From positions 354,480 through 418,479 of the forward strand of contig NMRB01000220.1 of NCBI GenBank assembly GCA_002633025.1: a DNA stretch of 64,000 nucleotides, written 5' to 3'. Shown here piece by piece: positions 46,406-59,808 of this stretch. The notes under the pieces are model-generated. The model was not told the DNA's origin. It worked only from the letters and a program-made list of their open reading frames with translations, and made no database searches. Each line of letters opens with the position of its first letter. Positions within the stretch are counted from its first letter, which is position 1. Position numbers and translations under genes: made by a program. The stretch comes from Notospermus geniculatus (lineage: Eukaryota; Nemertea; Pilidiophora; Heteronemertea; Lineidae).

Positions 46406-46983
46406 GTCTTTACAGGTGGTAGAGTGCCAGTCAAATCGAAGCAAGGCATAACGGAAGAGAGAGGTATCAAGTCTATGTAGTCAGCTGAGCGCAAGTATGG
46501 CATGATATCCGCTAGGGTTAGGATGGCGTGACTAGGGGCAGGAAGGAAGTAAAGGAAGGAAGGCCGAGGAAGTCCAAGCATTGTACTGATAAAATGGAGT
46601 TAATAAATGGAGGATAAAAGTAAGTTTTATCGAACATAAATGTGTATGTCCAATGCAAATATACACTTAAAATAAATATGTTTGATATCGAATTTTGCAA
46701 CGGACATCATGCCATACGCAAGGCCCATGGGCCTAACTATGGGCGCTAAGTGCAAAAAAGGGACGTCGAAACGAGAACAAAGACAACGAAACGAGGACAA
46801 AGAACCACGTAGAGGACATTAATTCTGTGAAACGAAGACATTGTTTTGCATAAAGAAAGGCCTATAATACATCAAAGATATCTCCTGCAAGGAGAAAATG
46901 TTTTGTTGTTGAGCATAAACAATCTACACGATGATACGAAGACAGCATGCACCAACAAGAAAAGGACGTTGCGAGACGAAGAC

Positions 46984-47374
46984 AACAGGTGGCGCTCGCG
47001 TCGCTTTTTTCTTGTGAAGTGTAGTTTTAGTCTCATCTTTTTGAAAAACCCAGATTTTTCGTTTACTACATGTACGTAGGCGTACAGTACGATGATAGGT
47101 CATCGGCATGAATAATATCGCACAATTTTTTGCTGATCGTGTCAATCTAATCATTCGGGAGATCCCGAAATTCGCTAGAATTGGACCGCGCTGTTGATGA
47201 AGCTGTTGTTTCTCAGTTAAACAGTGTTGCGATATTATTCATGCCGATGACTTACTACCTATCATGGTACTGTACGACTACGTATAGTAAACGGAAAATC
47301 AGGGGTTTTCAATAAAATCAGGCTAAAACTACACTACACACAATGAGAAAAAAGCGACGCGAGCGCCACCTGTT
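46984..47374. mobile_element. 391-bp element with ~150-bp imperfect inverted arms
   Basis: The left end aacaggtggcgctcgcgtcgc and right end gcgacgcgagcgccacctgtt are exact inverted copies. The arms remain alignable inward through tagttttag.../...ctaaaacta and catcggcatgaataatatcgc. No coding frame. Foldback or MITE type. Confidence 0.85.
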
Positions 47375-49802
47375 AATTTGTGCTACATGTACTTCGGCCC
47401 GCGATAGTGTGGACAATTTATGTTTTCATCAAACAATCATTGGGCGGTGTGGCGGTGCGCGGTGCGGTCGGGATGGCCATCGGGAAACAGCGAATCAAGG
47501 CTTTCCCTCTTCAGTAGTGGTATACAACAAAACCGGTACCTTGAACGATAGCAAAGAACCAAACAACAAAAAATTAGAACTATCTCTAAATACACACACA
47601 AACGACCAGGCAAAAGAAACGCAGCTCCAGAGACTACTTCTTTCTCGTCGGTGCGCATGCGTAGTGCCGTGAGAATCTGCTGGTGAGAGGAAACTATGGC
47701 AACGTTCCCAGTGAACACCCCTAATCAAATACCTCATCGATGGGGAACAGTCGTGACTCACTGAAACAAAGGTAGAACTTTTTCTCTTTCCTGTCTGAAG
47801 AAGGTTGTTGAGTACATTTTGGATGAAGCTGGTGAATTCCCAGCACGAATAGACGCGGCGCCCCAGCTGCTTCTTTGGAATCAACCAGTCATCAAGAAAA
47901 AGCCTTTATTGAACCAAAAACGCCTCCATGTATGATCCAACTGCTGATGTGATACCGGTGTTGGCAATTCTCTTAGACGCTACTTCCTCGTGTCAGAAGT
48001 CTACTTCGAGGAGCATGTACATGTATAAAGCTGCTTGAATAGTTACACACACAAAACCTATCAACAATGCAGACGATCTGTACATGTATAGGCCTGGTCT
48101 ACATTGGTTCTCCCTAGCGGGGCTGGTGGACACCATTCTATCTTTCACACCACACTGTCGATTCTGTACTCCCCACGTCGATCCAGTCCGCGTGCCTGAT
48201 GAATGGAGCATTTAGCTGCCTTCTGAGATGTTTACTCCGTGGCGGTTAATATTTATTACCAGGTGGTATTACCGGTATCAGAGTTTAAACTCTGTAGTAA
48301 TCAACATTCCTTTTCAATGTCGAGAAGCAACATGAAGTCGTCGTGGAGAAGGTCATCCAGAGCAGTTGGACGTGTGAAGCATCACTAAGTTCCTATGGAG
48401 AGTTATTCTATGGCGAGCCATTTCTGAGAATCATTCTTTGGGACGCTCTTTCACGTCCTGTCCCAGTGAATAGTAAGTTTTCGCAACCGCCCAGTCAGGC
48501 CAACGCCGGGCGATTGCCAATACCCTCTATTGACATCGATGAACGTGTAAATGACGCAGAAACAGCTACATTCCCAAGCATTTTATTACAAACTACAAAT
48601 CATTGGAAACAATCGATTGACAAATTATCACAAGAGTCATGATAGTATTTTCTGTAACCGTGAACGCTCAAGGTTTTCGAGGTCCATATGGTAATCCCAG
48701 GAAGACGCAGACAGGATGCTGTTACGTTGGTAGGTGCTGCTCTTCCGAACCTAAACTTGACTGATCCCCTGCCCCCACCCCCACCCCCACCATGCGAGGA
48801 CCGCGGAGAGTGGTACGTGGGCAGAGGACCAGTCTTTTGTTTCAGATCGGATAGAAGTGGACCAGCGATTCGTTCAAGGTGTGGAAGCTAGAAAATAAAG
48901 CTTCTTTTTTATCGTTGTATACGCCATCACCCGTGATTCTGGCAAATCAGCAGGCACGATATCTGGCCCGCTTAACCTAGGGTGTGTGATTTGGCTATCA
49001 ATTCATAATGATGGAAGGGAAGACGGTTGGATTTTTAAGCCAGCGTACCGTACATTATCCTGTTTTTCATTGGCGAACACACATTCAACAGTTTGCCACA
49101 CGTACTTGGAAAATCCCTACAACCAATAATAGTACAAAATTAATGTATAATACTGTAACACGGCAACCTGTTAAGTCAATGGTCTTTCAGGGTCACCGGT
49201 CGTTCACTTCGACAACGGATGATTTTTGAAGCCGAATCAGACAATGCCTCGCGAAAATCGAAGGCTCGTCATCACACGAATTTTCAACCGATGCCCCATC
49301 ATCAAATGACGCAGGTGCAGGGAGAGTGCGAGTCGGTATAAACATGTCGACGGCAAAGCCATGCCGGTAATCTACAAGTATGCGGACTCCAACAAGTGCA
49401 CTATTTAGCAAATGAAATAGAGATCACAAGACTATATACCAGTCCAAAATCTAGCGATCCTTACGTTCGTTCGAAGACTGAGAAGCATGATGCATAGAGA
49501 GATGTTGACTATTATTTGTCGACTACGCAGGTATGAGAGTGGAAGAGAAGCAAATGGTCCCAAAAACAGAAGGCATCAAATACGTATGCACGGTATCGTT
49601 CATCGTCCTTGACGCTTTCAAGGTCAACGGACCATTTTGAAAGTCAAGGCCACGTTCCCACCCTCACCAGAATAGCTTGGTTCCGTCATCTAGTGTCCGT
49701 CAGGAACCGGCTACTTCCGCAGAGTTTGGAGGCGACCGAATTAAAGAATATCCACAGTGCGAATCATTTACCACCCAAAGCGTAAAAAAAGACCCATTCT
49801 GT
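47375..49802. other. Gene-poor region
   Basis: Two open frames of about 100-130 codons (47495-47884 minus, 48343-48642 plus) lack motifs and splice support. A C-rich stretch lies at 48775-48800. Nothing else is recognised. Confidence 0.5.
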
Positions 49803-50626
49803 TTAATGAGAAAGTACAAATCCGAGTGACACTGTCAGGATGGTGGCGACGCCGTATGTCACATGTGAAGCAGATGATTCGGTAGTAGTTGCCGCCGGTG
49901 GCTCCGCGGTGGCTGCTGCGCTCGCTGAAAAAGAAAGAAAATGCAAACTAGTGCTCGAGATCTTACTGTGTGACGAATCGAACATCAGACAGTGTATACT
50001 GTCATGACTTGCAGATATTCCACTTAACACCATAGTGTTCCGCTACGTTACAATGTACGCATATGAATGGTAAATGTTTTCGATTTTCGGTGAGAATTTA
50101 TTACTTGACAATGTATTGGATTATGCGTATCTCCTGCTGAAACGATAGTCTCGCTAGTGTCAAGATGGACATGTGCTGGGTATAAAAACCGATGACTTAT
50201 CGATAGCAGACGCCCCAAGTATCTCACACATCTACTTGATAAACAAAGCAGGGCACACTAGCGTTCACGAGAGACCGCTCAAGACAGCCAAGCCACGGCA
50301 ACCCATGGATGTTAAAAGATATCGCTCGATATTTGTGAGAAATCACTTTTGTTCCCACGTAAAGTGCACCGCTGAGGGACATGAGAAGGTGGCGAAGTAG
50401 CATCAGCAGTGCCTATCACTTCAGAGTTCATTGTTTCGATCCTCTGTTTTGACTCAGTGTCTCCCTACGGTCCTGTAGTAGGCAAAATTCGCCACCTCGT
50501 TTAATTTCAAGAATACTTACTGGTCGGTTCAGCCTCAGGTGCCTTTGTTGTTCCAATCGTAGTTTCTTCACAGATGGCGCTCACCACTAAGGCGGCAACG
50601 AGAAAGAGTATCGTCCAACTTCTCAT
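49803..50626 (-). CDS. Small mucin-like, probably GPI-anchored surface peptide, 75 aa
   Basis: Two exons: 50626-50521 and 49924-49803, joined by a GT-AG intron in phase 1. Exon 1 gives a clear signal peptide (MRSWTILFLVAALVVSAIC) and the start of a Thr/Glu/Pro-rich stretch (EETTIGTTKAPEAEPT). Exon 2 continues with Ala/Thr/Pro/Ser (ATAEPPAATTTESSAS) and ends in a hydrophobic segment (VATILTVSLGFVLSH) directly before the stop, as in GPI-attachment signals. The mature peptide would be only about 30-40 residues, heavily O-glycosylatable, and held at the cell surface, similar in plan to CD52-type peptides (plan only, not homology). A membrane-spanning tail is the alternative. The frame is intact. 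Confidence 0.6.
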
Positions 50627-53489
50627 CTTGTATTTTGTAATATCTAGAAAATAAATCAAGGAACTGAAGATATCACCAAGGAGAAAATACACAACGGAAA
50701 AAATAAGGAGCATGTCAACAGTTCGACACGGAACAAGATATCAACGTCGTTACCACGTCTGCCAATTTGTTAGACTGGTACCCGATCCTAACTATTTTAC
50801 ATCGGGCTTTTGCATATGTTAGGACCGGGCGTGCCTACCGTCTTCGTGCCTCTGATTGGTCGGTGCTGGCGCAGGTGGTAAGTATGTGAACTATTACACT
50901 GTATGTTGATAGATTTTCTATTTTTAACATGGAAAACCCCCGGCGTGATTGGTGAATTTCCTGGGTCAAAGGTCGGTCACCTTCTATCTGCATTCTGGTA
51001 CGTCAGCCGTATTGAGAATTGAATAAATTTACATAATTTACATAAAATTTTCAAGTGACGTCACTGTCAGAATTCCTCCACAAATGGCGGCCACGACTGG
51101 TCCTACCATTCGAAAGCGACACCATCGGTAGGACCAGGTACTACCAATTTGTTCGGTCTTGAATGACGCCACCGTGCGTAAGAATCAAGAACCAAATATT
51201 CGTACTGCTGTACTTAATCCTTTAAGTCGAATCCACGCGTTCATCTTCAATTTAAACCTGATCACGACCTTCTGTTACTCATCGTAGTAGAGAGCGATGG
51301 TCGTTTGGCGGTTAGTCATTGCGACGAGGTGCGAATCCTACTAGCCCAGTATCCCGAAGGAGTTCACTTCAACCTGTTAGGACTGATGTTCTTGATTTTA
51401 CTTTATTTTGACGATAGATCTAATTACTTTTCTAGTTTGTCTTCATCCAGGTAAGTTTATACCTTGCCTAGAACACCTTATGAAACATTCCTAAGCGGAT
51501 GTAGGGAAAAAGAATGTTGGAAAAGAGTTCATCAAAATATTTACGTGTATACTGTACATGTACATTACAACCAGCGATTGCAATGAATCAGGCTGCTGGT
51601 TGCTCCAAGTCTCAGTCTCAGCTACCGAGAACACCGGCTGCAAGTCACCGGCTATTGCAATCATCGGGGACAGCTCACCGGCTGGTGATTCATTTCATTC
51701 ACATTGCGTCTGGGAGGATCTGACGCGTTATCGTATGATCACGTTAACCATGACCCCTGTTCAGACCAGGCAGTTAAAGGAACCAAGGTCCACCCATTAT
51801 CTTACTGGGTAATGGTATTCTGCCTGTAACCATGCACTCGTGCTCCAGAGCATCTTTGAGAAATAACAGTGTCCGTTTCATTTTAGTGCATGTACATATT
51901 TTCTGTCATTTCTAGGTCAATTTGATTAATCAATTTTGAGGGCGAGTTTTAAAGGCACACAATAATTAGATTCATATCCAAAAATATTCCTCCAAGAATT
52001 TTGATGTAGTTACTTAGCGTTTTCCAGGCACCAATAGACGGACCAACTCCCTCTTCTCTCATCATGCACCAGACCCACATCGGCTCGTTTCAGATAAGAT
52101 GACACTGTGGATTTGCAGAACGCGGTTTCAAGGTTAGAACGACAAAACCCCACGACGGGTGGCCCTTTCTCTGTGCCCCCATCTGTCTAATTATAAACAC
52201 AGCAAACTGTCAAGAGGTTGGCTCCGAACCAGGTGCAACCTGTCGATAAATAACAGATAGGTTGCAGCTCCTAATAGCAGTCTAGACTATAATTTCAACA
52301 CATGCTGCCGAACCTGGGCAATAAGAGCAAATTGCTCATTTTTACGTATCTCTCAGGCTGCTGCGAGCATTTGGCTCTCTGTATCAACGGTATTATAGGC
52401 TGACTGCAAAACTGGTATTATCAATGTAAGGCGTTGGTTCACAGTGAAGTATACATGATATAAATATATATCAGTAATTACTAATTATCATAACTGAACG
52501 GCATTCCATATGTTTGAAAGCATTCCGCAGACGATCAGAAAGTTCCCGTAATATGTAAGTCACCCCTGGGTTTATCATTTACCGGGGACGCCGGTACTGA
52601 TTAGATTTTAGTCGGCATTTTCCGCGTACGCATTGCGATTGTATCGCATATGACAGCGGCGTTCACTTCTAGTTTTGATACACCTAGGATTAGTAGGCGC
52701 ACACTGATACAGCATGCACGAGTAATCAATGCTTGGATACGACACTGGAATTTCGACGGGTTCACTGCGGTATATCGTCGGCCGTAAGCCTGGAATATTG
52801 CCGGCATTTCGACCATGGATCGGCCTACCCCGTTAGGAACGTATCCAACTGAAAAGAAATGTACGCCAGGGGTGGATTGCACCATCCGAGATGGCCGACA
52901 ACGTGATGAGTCCCGCATCCAAATGCAGTTGCCTTTTTCTACTTAATCATGTTCATTAGTGGGCACTTTTCGGATGCACCCTATGGGAACGTTCCGATCA
53001 CATAAGTCACTGTTCATATAATAATATTATACATGTAATGACCCATAACGCAGCCAATGTAAGTGCTGGCTAATACGCGCAATATAGAAAATTCCATCCC
53101 CCGAGATTATTAAGCTTTTGATGAGTTTATGCCATAAATGTTTGGGGAGCAACATGTTCTCAGTTAATTATTGACGTCCCATGATGTACCAGAACACATA
53201 TCATAATTCAGATAGTCTATAGACATAAAAATTGGAATATACTGGTCCATCGTACCGTTTCGAAGCTTTTATGATCCCAGGCCTTTAGCCTACAGTTTCC
53301 CGCAAGCAATTTGAATACGATAAGCTTCCATTCCACTGCCAAAAACATGACACCAGAAAGTTGTAACAACGCTTTAGCCTTTAGGCCTTGTGTCAAACTT
53401 GAAGGATTTCGCGCTGGAAAAACACCGAGGTCGGCGGGGCTTTCTCAAAAAGGCGCGAATGAAGTCGATAGGCCAACATAAGTGACGGC
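50627..53489. other. Gene-poor region
   Basis: The promoter of the mucin-like gene should lie at the start. A minus-strand frame of 105 codons (52601-52918) shows no family motif. 51060-51140 contains a short inverted tggtcctacc/ggtaggacca pair. No gene is called. Confidence 0.5.
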
Positions 53490-53600
53490 AGATATGGTAA
53501 AGAAACTACCATTTTCAGGAAGAGGAAATACCGATGTTTTCATAAAATGGTGTCTTCAAGGGTTCAGGACACATCTACTTATCCTTTCTTGACAAAAAAG
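53490..53600. repeat. Inverted fragment of the GPCR-cluster ~280-bp repeat
   Basis: accattttcaggaagagg and cataaaatggtgtcttcaag are the reverse complement of the unit core at 32641, 32930, 33195, 36619 and 36832. This shows that the unit is dispersed and not only part of the receptor duplication. Confidence 0.8.
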
Positions 53601-54808
53601 GAGAGGTACAATCACGACAGTTTTTTGCACAGGCTCTTAATCTCCGTATCGTTAGGGATAGCATTGATGGCATCGACCTACAACGACAGTGTTGCTATCT
53701 ATCTTTTTCTCAAAGGGATCGTCTTTCTTACCACACTGAAGATCGAAAGGCGGTCTGATTCCCTCTAAACGGGTTAATAACGAAAGATGATGCTATGCAG
53801 AGATAATGAATTCAATACCACATATCAGTTTTTCCTAATGAAAACACTTCACATCCTATCTTGCCGTTACTAATTGTTCCAGCAGACAGACCCGCGATCG
53901 CTGTTTGCATGAGACGAGACGATAATGATGTTTTTCCATGAATCTCGCTTCGATTCCCCGGGCTGTACAGGACGTTTCGATTGCATTGCCTTCCGCGAAA
54001 ATCATCACCAACTCCCCCGACAAGTCACGGCATAATCTCGCGGTAACTTAAGTCCAAATGGACACAGCCGTTGGCATTTGTCCATGAACATGAGCTAAAT
54101 GTTTGCCGAGACGGGTTCTTCTACATAGCCATGGGCATGACGGGTCAGCAGAGACAGGGTCATGAGTAGTGCGTAAGCTGGCGGCCTTCACGTCCTCATT
54201 TTCATCGGCGCCACCGTCCAACCCATCCCCATGCAATATCAGCGACACGCAATAATCACTCAAATGAGTGGAGGACTTTAATCTCCTGAGAACCACATGT
54301 ATAGACTTCGTGCTTTTTTGGCGATAATTGCTCGCCGGGCATTTACGCCAACCAGTACACTGAGCACTTGGCCGGGCACTTGGCCCAGGGTGGTAAGACT
54401 ATAGCCCCCATGGCAGTGATGTTGAAGAATGAAAGGCGTAAAACATCACCACCAGTATGACGAAACTCCTTCAAGAGATACAATGGGCGCCGCAGTTTAC
54501 ATCTCACACACCCGACATAGATATTAGATTTCACATAGTCAGACTCAAAGATCACCTGAGAGCATACCTTCAACAATTCTTTCTACAATTTATTCGTACT
54601 ACAACGCCAGGCCGTCTGAAGAGCTCAGCCCAGCATACGAGTGCAGTACGAGACTAGAGTCATGTAGAGTTGGCCTGGAGTGTAAATCATGTATTGGCAA
54701 TGGCAACTTGACGCGAAAAAGAAACACTTGGAACATTTTCATGCTCATTATCCTATCAAAAGCAGGGAATTTTACTTGAACATCTTGTAAACATGCAGTA
54801 TTACTTAC

Positions 54809-54946
54809 CGTTTCCTGAGAGGGGTTGTTTTGTTGCTGCCTCGTCCAGACGTCTTGGGCTGAAGAACTGGCTGTAGGATGAGGCGTTGTGAGATAGTCCA
54901 GGCGGAGGTAGCACGGGTGGCTGAGCGGGCTCTGATGACTCATAAG
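54809..54946 (-). CDS. Candidate proline-rich exon of an unknown gene
   Basis: A 138-bp segment is bounded by a good acceptor (gctatttcag) and a good donor (gtaagtaa). It is open in the frame YESSEPAQPPVLPPPG..., rich in Pro and Ser, and ends near KQPLSGN. Such sequence is common in cytosolic tails of receptors. I could not find convincing partner exons; frames at 54048-54300 and 54343-54576 on the same strand are possible but unsupported. Confidence 0.3.
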
Positions 54947-56532
54947 CTGAAATAGCTGATACTGCTATCTCACCGCGATGACTACGCGCGCGAAAATATC
55001 ATCAGCTTCGCCAAAACTTCTCAATCGATTAAGTTGATGAGGAGGGAAGAGTTTTCTGCGGCCCAGGATTTGATGGATGGTTCGATTACCGCATGAGCTT
55101 GCGTGTGATCTGGGGCAAGTCACTTTTTATCATCCGAACAAGACTAAAAGCAATGACGGACGTACATAGGAGGTTCTTCACGTGATGTCACACCCTAATT
55201 AGCATATCATAACATTGGCACTGACGGCCATGGCCGTCAGTGTCAATGGGGTTTACTGGAAAAAAAATCAGAATTTAACTGGAATATTTTCCAAACTACC
55301 GGTACCTTTCTTATCACTTCAGTTTCTTGTGATTTTATTTGACAAAACATATCCTATGTTCTACAGCAGTCTGATGATTGAATGACTGTCACACCTCTAT
55401 GTTGTAAAAACAGACAATTAGTGCTAAATTACACGGAGTTGGAGTGTATTACTGACGGCCACCATGGCGAATTGTGTATTACATGCTCATAAGCATTGAG
55501 TTGTGACGTGGGTACCCCTACCTTGGAGCAACGCTGTCCTAGTCTGAGGCGCCATCTGGGAATTTAATTGTTTACCAAAATTATTTATGGTTTTAAAACC
55601 ATGAGATTATTGCAAATAATCAAAATTTTGACTTATTTCATCCAATAAAGCTATGAATGAAACCAATATGTTGTTATTCAAACCAGCATTTAAACCAATA
55701 TGTTGTTATTCAAACCAGCATTTAGACTAAACATATTGTTTCATTTCCAATAAACAATGAAGTTCATGCAAATTCAGGGTTTGCAAACGTTGTTGTACAT
55801 TTTCATACTTGCTTAGATCCAGGCCCCTCTTGAGCAAAGCATTAAAGATTGTTTTTATGGTCCAATGTGATCACTGTGCTTTTCAAGAAACAGGAGCACA
55901 AGTCTCAAGAATTACAGCGGTGACGCAGCTGATATTCTCAGGATGGTGCATTAAAGATCGGGTAGACGTCAGATGCAAATCGCACAGAGATCGCAGCCCA
56001 GTGGATGGCAAGCAGATGGTAAAGTAGAATGATGGCTCTCGATACCACGAGTAGGAATAAACGTGTTCCTCCAAGGGGGATGCCCCTTGGACCATGATGG
56101 TGCAGGCCACTGCGACGTATACGTTGAAGCATTCCCTTTGGAACTCCCAAATAGGGGTGGAAATCGCAGACGGTGATTTCACCAACGCATTGTTGATTAC
56201 ACTACATAAAATGCTAAAAACACATCCGTCCTCTTTAATTCATGCGGAAAATTGTTAAAGCAATGCATTGGTGAAAAAAATCAAGTACGAGTACAATAAC
56301 AATATGTTTATTGAGTCAGTATTAAAAATACAATCATACAACAGATGAGCTTCAACAGTGCAGAACAGTGTAGGACCCGTTCTTTAAAACCCGAAAGTAC
56401 AGTGACGAAGACAGTAAGCCTACCGTACACCGTCGCCTACAATTACGTTTCGAATCCAAAATGATAATGAACAATGACATCACAATTACATGTACGTCTG
56501 CTACATTGGATGCATGAAGGCAGATAAGAGGA
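54947..56532. other. Gene-poor region
   Basis: It contains a partial copy (55789-55925) of the outer part of the inverted duplication that follows, and a ~46-bp direct repeat (aaccaatatgttgttattca at about 55661 and 55693). No gene is recognised. Confidence 0.5.
55789..55925 (+). repeat. Third copy of the outer arm of the inverted duplication
   Basis: The sequence ttgttgtacattttcatac...ggtccaatgtgatcactgtgctt matches the start of the left arm at 56539 onward, in the same orientation. Confidence 0.85.
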
Positions 56533-57611
56533 AGCTGCTGTTGTACATTTTCATATTTTCATATTGCTTGGATCCAGGCCCCTCTGAAAAGCAATAAAGA
56601 CACCCCCAGTTGACTGTTTTTGTGGTCCAATGTGATCACTGTGCTTTGTAGAAACAGAAAATGGAGCAAAGTCCCAAGAATAACAGCTTAATTACATTGC
56701 GTAATCAAGAACAAAGAAATTCACCAAACATGAAAAAAACGGTACAATTTTCTTAGAGAAGAAGCGTGTAAATGACATATTCAGGAGTGGCAGCAATCAT
56801 GGGGTGGCGAGGGCGTCTTGATCCGCACTTCATGTACAATGTACACCAAACACGCCGAGTACATTAAAGTAGTTCCAGGAAGTAAAATCCATAAGTGTCA
56901 TGGCTGCCCTGTAGCGGAAAATGTGGCAGCATTCATGGTATTCACGTGCGGAGTACTCTATATCTGTTGAAAATATTGCTATCAAAAGGGGTGGCCTAAG
57001 TAGAAAAAGCCTCGAACGTTGTGATACATTTTGAAGATGAAACAACATGCGTAACAGTTCTTGGGAAAATGTTCCGACTACTAGTTTTTTGTTTTAGCTT
57101 ATTGGCTAGGCCTAATTAATGCGTTCCAAGACGCATCTCATTCAATTCCTTTTGACTGATAGACCCCGCAGGTGCCTTCATTTTCGTCATACAACTTGTA
57201 CTTTTATGGCATTTTGGCATGTTTTATTCACAACGTCTGACCACATTCCAAAAATTCCCAACGTCAGCTTGCCCTTAAGATCGTGATCGAAATTGCAATT
57301 GCACAAAATATTCCAGTTCAATTGATAATTACAATGACAATTTCAAATTCAAATTTCAGTTTTTTAAACTCAAATCTGATTCCTTATAAAATATTACACT
57401 GATAGTATAGTGCTGAGCAATAGAATAGCAAGAAAGAGAAAAAGAGAAGCCACAAAGGATCTACCTTAGGAACAGGTGTACCTTTGTTGCTAGCGTGCAA
57501 AGAATGGTGTGAATAAAATATTTATATTCGATTAGAAAAATATCACGAATACATAATTTGTGTATTTTGCTGATCAGGCGTTACGTTTTGAGTCATCTTC
57601 AAAAAGGCTTA

Positions 57612-57771
57612 TGCCCGCTGTACACGATCAAATTTTTCATCCAATTTTCTGAATATGCTCAGTAAATTATGTACATTCTGTACATTCTGGTTTATGCATT
57701 GAAACCCAATAGGCCCAGGATCTGAATTTCCAAAAAAAGTGGATGAAAAATTTGATCGTGTACTGCGGGCA
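57612..57771. mobile_element. 160-bp hairpin MITE in the inverted-repeat spacer
   Basis: The left end tgcccgctgtacacgatcaa and right end ttgatcgtgtactgcgggca are inverted copies, continuing with atttttcatcc/ggatgaaaaat. The centre is AT-rich. Confidence 0.9.
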
Positions 57772-58465
57772 TTACAGAAAGATGCAACCAGATTCACTAC
57801 ACCCTTCTGAATTTATTAAGGGCAAGCGGACATTATGAATTTTTGGAACGTGGTCCGACGTTGTAAATAAAACAATGTCAAACACCATAAAAGTATAAGT
57901 TATATGACGAAAATGAAGGCACCTGTGCGGGGTCTATCAGTCAAAAGGAATTGAACGAGACACGTCTTATAACGCACTAATTTGCTAATAAGCTGAAACC
58001 AAAGACTAGTAGTCGGAACACTTTCCCAAGCAATGTTACATTTTGAAGATCAAACAACTGGTGCATCATAAAGTTCCAGGTTTTTTGTACTTATTTTCAA
58101 CAGCTATAGAGTACTCCGCACGCGAGTTCGATGAATGCTGCCAGATTTTCCGAGACAGGGCAGCCATGACACTTGTGGGTTTTACTTCCTGGAACTACTT
58201 TAATGTACTGAGCGTGTATGGTGTACATGAAGTGCAGGTCAAGACACCCTCGCCACCCGAGGTTCTGTGTGTTCGTAACATTGCTGCCACACGCTGAATT
58301 TGTCATTTACACGCTTCTAGTCCAAGAAAATTGTACCTGTTTTTCATGTTGGGTAATTTCTTTGTTTATGATTAGGTAATGTAATTAAGTTGTAATTCTT
58401 GGGACTTAATGCTTTATAGAAACCAGAAAATGAGCAGTGATCACATTGGACCATAAAAACACAGT

Positions 58466-58466
58466 N
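58466..58466. other. Single N
   Basis: An ambiguous base within the right arm of the inverted duplication. Confidence 0.7.
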
Positions 58467-59220
58467 GGGTGTTTGTTGGTTTTCTCAGGAGGGGCCTGGA
58501 TCCAAGCAATATGAAAAATGTACAACAGCTAGTCCCCTGAAGTAAAAAAAGTAAAAACTAAAATCATCTTCTGGATGATTTGTTCTTGAAAACATTTGTA
58601 TAGATGCTATCAAATAGGTATTCCCTCTTCTGAAAACTGGCCACACATTCTAGGGAGGAAGTGTTTTCATCTAATAAAAATTTATCTTATTGGTCTTGCA
58701 GTAAGTACAGAATCTCACTGACCGTGGTATCGGCGGACATGCGTGTCTGCCCTATTCGATTTCAAGGCAGTGGTTGCCGACACGTAATCTTGTCAGTGCA
58801 ATTCTCGCCAACTCACTTGACGTCACTTAAATATGATTTTCGAAAGGAGAAGTGTCGTTTTAATGTGTTTATGAAAAATGATAGAAGTAGCGGTAAACTT
58901 CTTATAGAGTTCTTTCTTCCACTTATTGACAAAACTTTCAAAACGGCTTTCAAATACTTAATATTATTGAGCGACTCTTTAAAGCGAATTGATATCGAAA
59001 AAAATTGATTTCGAAATAGAATTTGAAAGGGGACGAATTTTCGCGAAAAAATGTAAACTTCTCAAGAATATCAACAAAGAAATGTTCGTGCATTCTGATT
59101 GTAAACACAACATTTCAGCCAAACACCAGCCAAATGTAAATAGAATCTGCTATCAAATCGCTTTAATCTGTAACATGCTCATTTTATTCATCTGTGTAAT
59201 CCATGAAGACCCCTTCTTAT

Positions 59221-59399
59221 GGCCTATACACACGATACTACAAAATTGGACAACAAAAATTGGACCAACAAATGTGATCGTGTGTGACGGGAAAATCGTG
59301 TTGAATGGAATTCTTTCCATCCAGTTTTCCCGTCACACACGATAAAATTTGTTGGTCCAATTTTTGTTGTCCAATTTCTGTACATCGTGTGTATTGGCC
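59221..59399. mobile_element. 179-bp hairpin MITE
   Basis: The ends ggcctatacacacgat and atcgtgtgtattggcc are inverted. The inner arms pair over aattggacaacaaaaattgg and its complement, and again over gtgtgtgacgggaaaa. It is similar in style to 57612-57771 (both contain acacgat...atcgtgt). Confidence 0.85.
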
Positions 59400-59808
59400 A
59401 TTACATGCAAGATTAAGACACAAAATAAGTATGCCAATTCATTTTGATATATTGGCCATTACATGTACGATTACGCGTTTGTGTCTATATGAAGGAGAAT
59501 AGAGAAGTTAGTTCGTAATCTGTGTTGAAACACCCTGTGGAGACGCACATGCGTGATGCCTGGTATCACTAAAACAATAATTTCAATTACAATGTACGTG
59601 TATTTCAACTCCAAAAGATACAACAACTCCAAAGATTACAAATGACAACAACAACAATGACAGTAACAATACTTTAGTTATACGTTTGCTTTGTCTGCAC
59701 AGAAACAAAAATTTGAAGACAGGTGTGATAGAATGTAATGCCCCGTCTTTGTGATGTCCCCATGCATTGTTTGCCACAAGGGTCTTGGTCTCTAGAGTCC
59801 AATTCGTT

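Larger units (their letters stand above)
56533..58530. repeat. 2-kb inverted duplication (arms ~0.7 kb)
   Basis: The left arm 56533-57279 and right arm 57816-58530 are reverse complements with moderate divergence, starting and ending with agctgttgtacattttcat and its complement. The spacer (57280-57815) holds a hairpin MITE. Both arms keep one related open frame: minus 57000-56830 and plus 58090-58297 share EYSARE and FTSWNYFNVL. An N lies in the right arm at 58466. The element could be a foldback transposon or an inverted copy of a gene fragment. Confidence 0.85.

Noticed and set aside
47437-47884. Two overlapping minus-strand frames of 93 and 129 codons
   Set aside because: No motif, no signal peptide or splice support, and they begin beside a foldback element.
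52601-52918. 105-codon minus-strand frame, considered as a retroelement fragment
   Set aside because: No reverse transcriptase, integrase or transposase motif could be seen.
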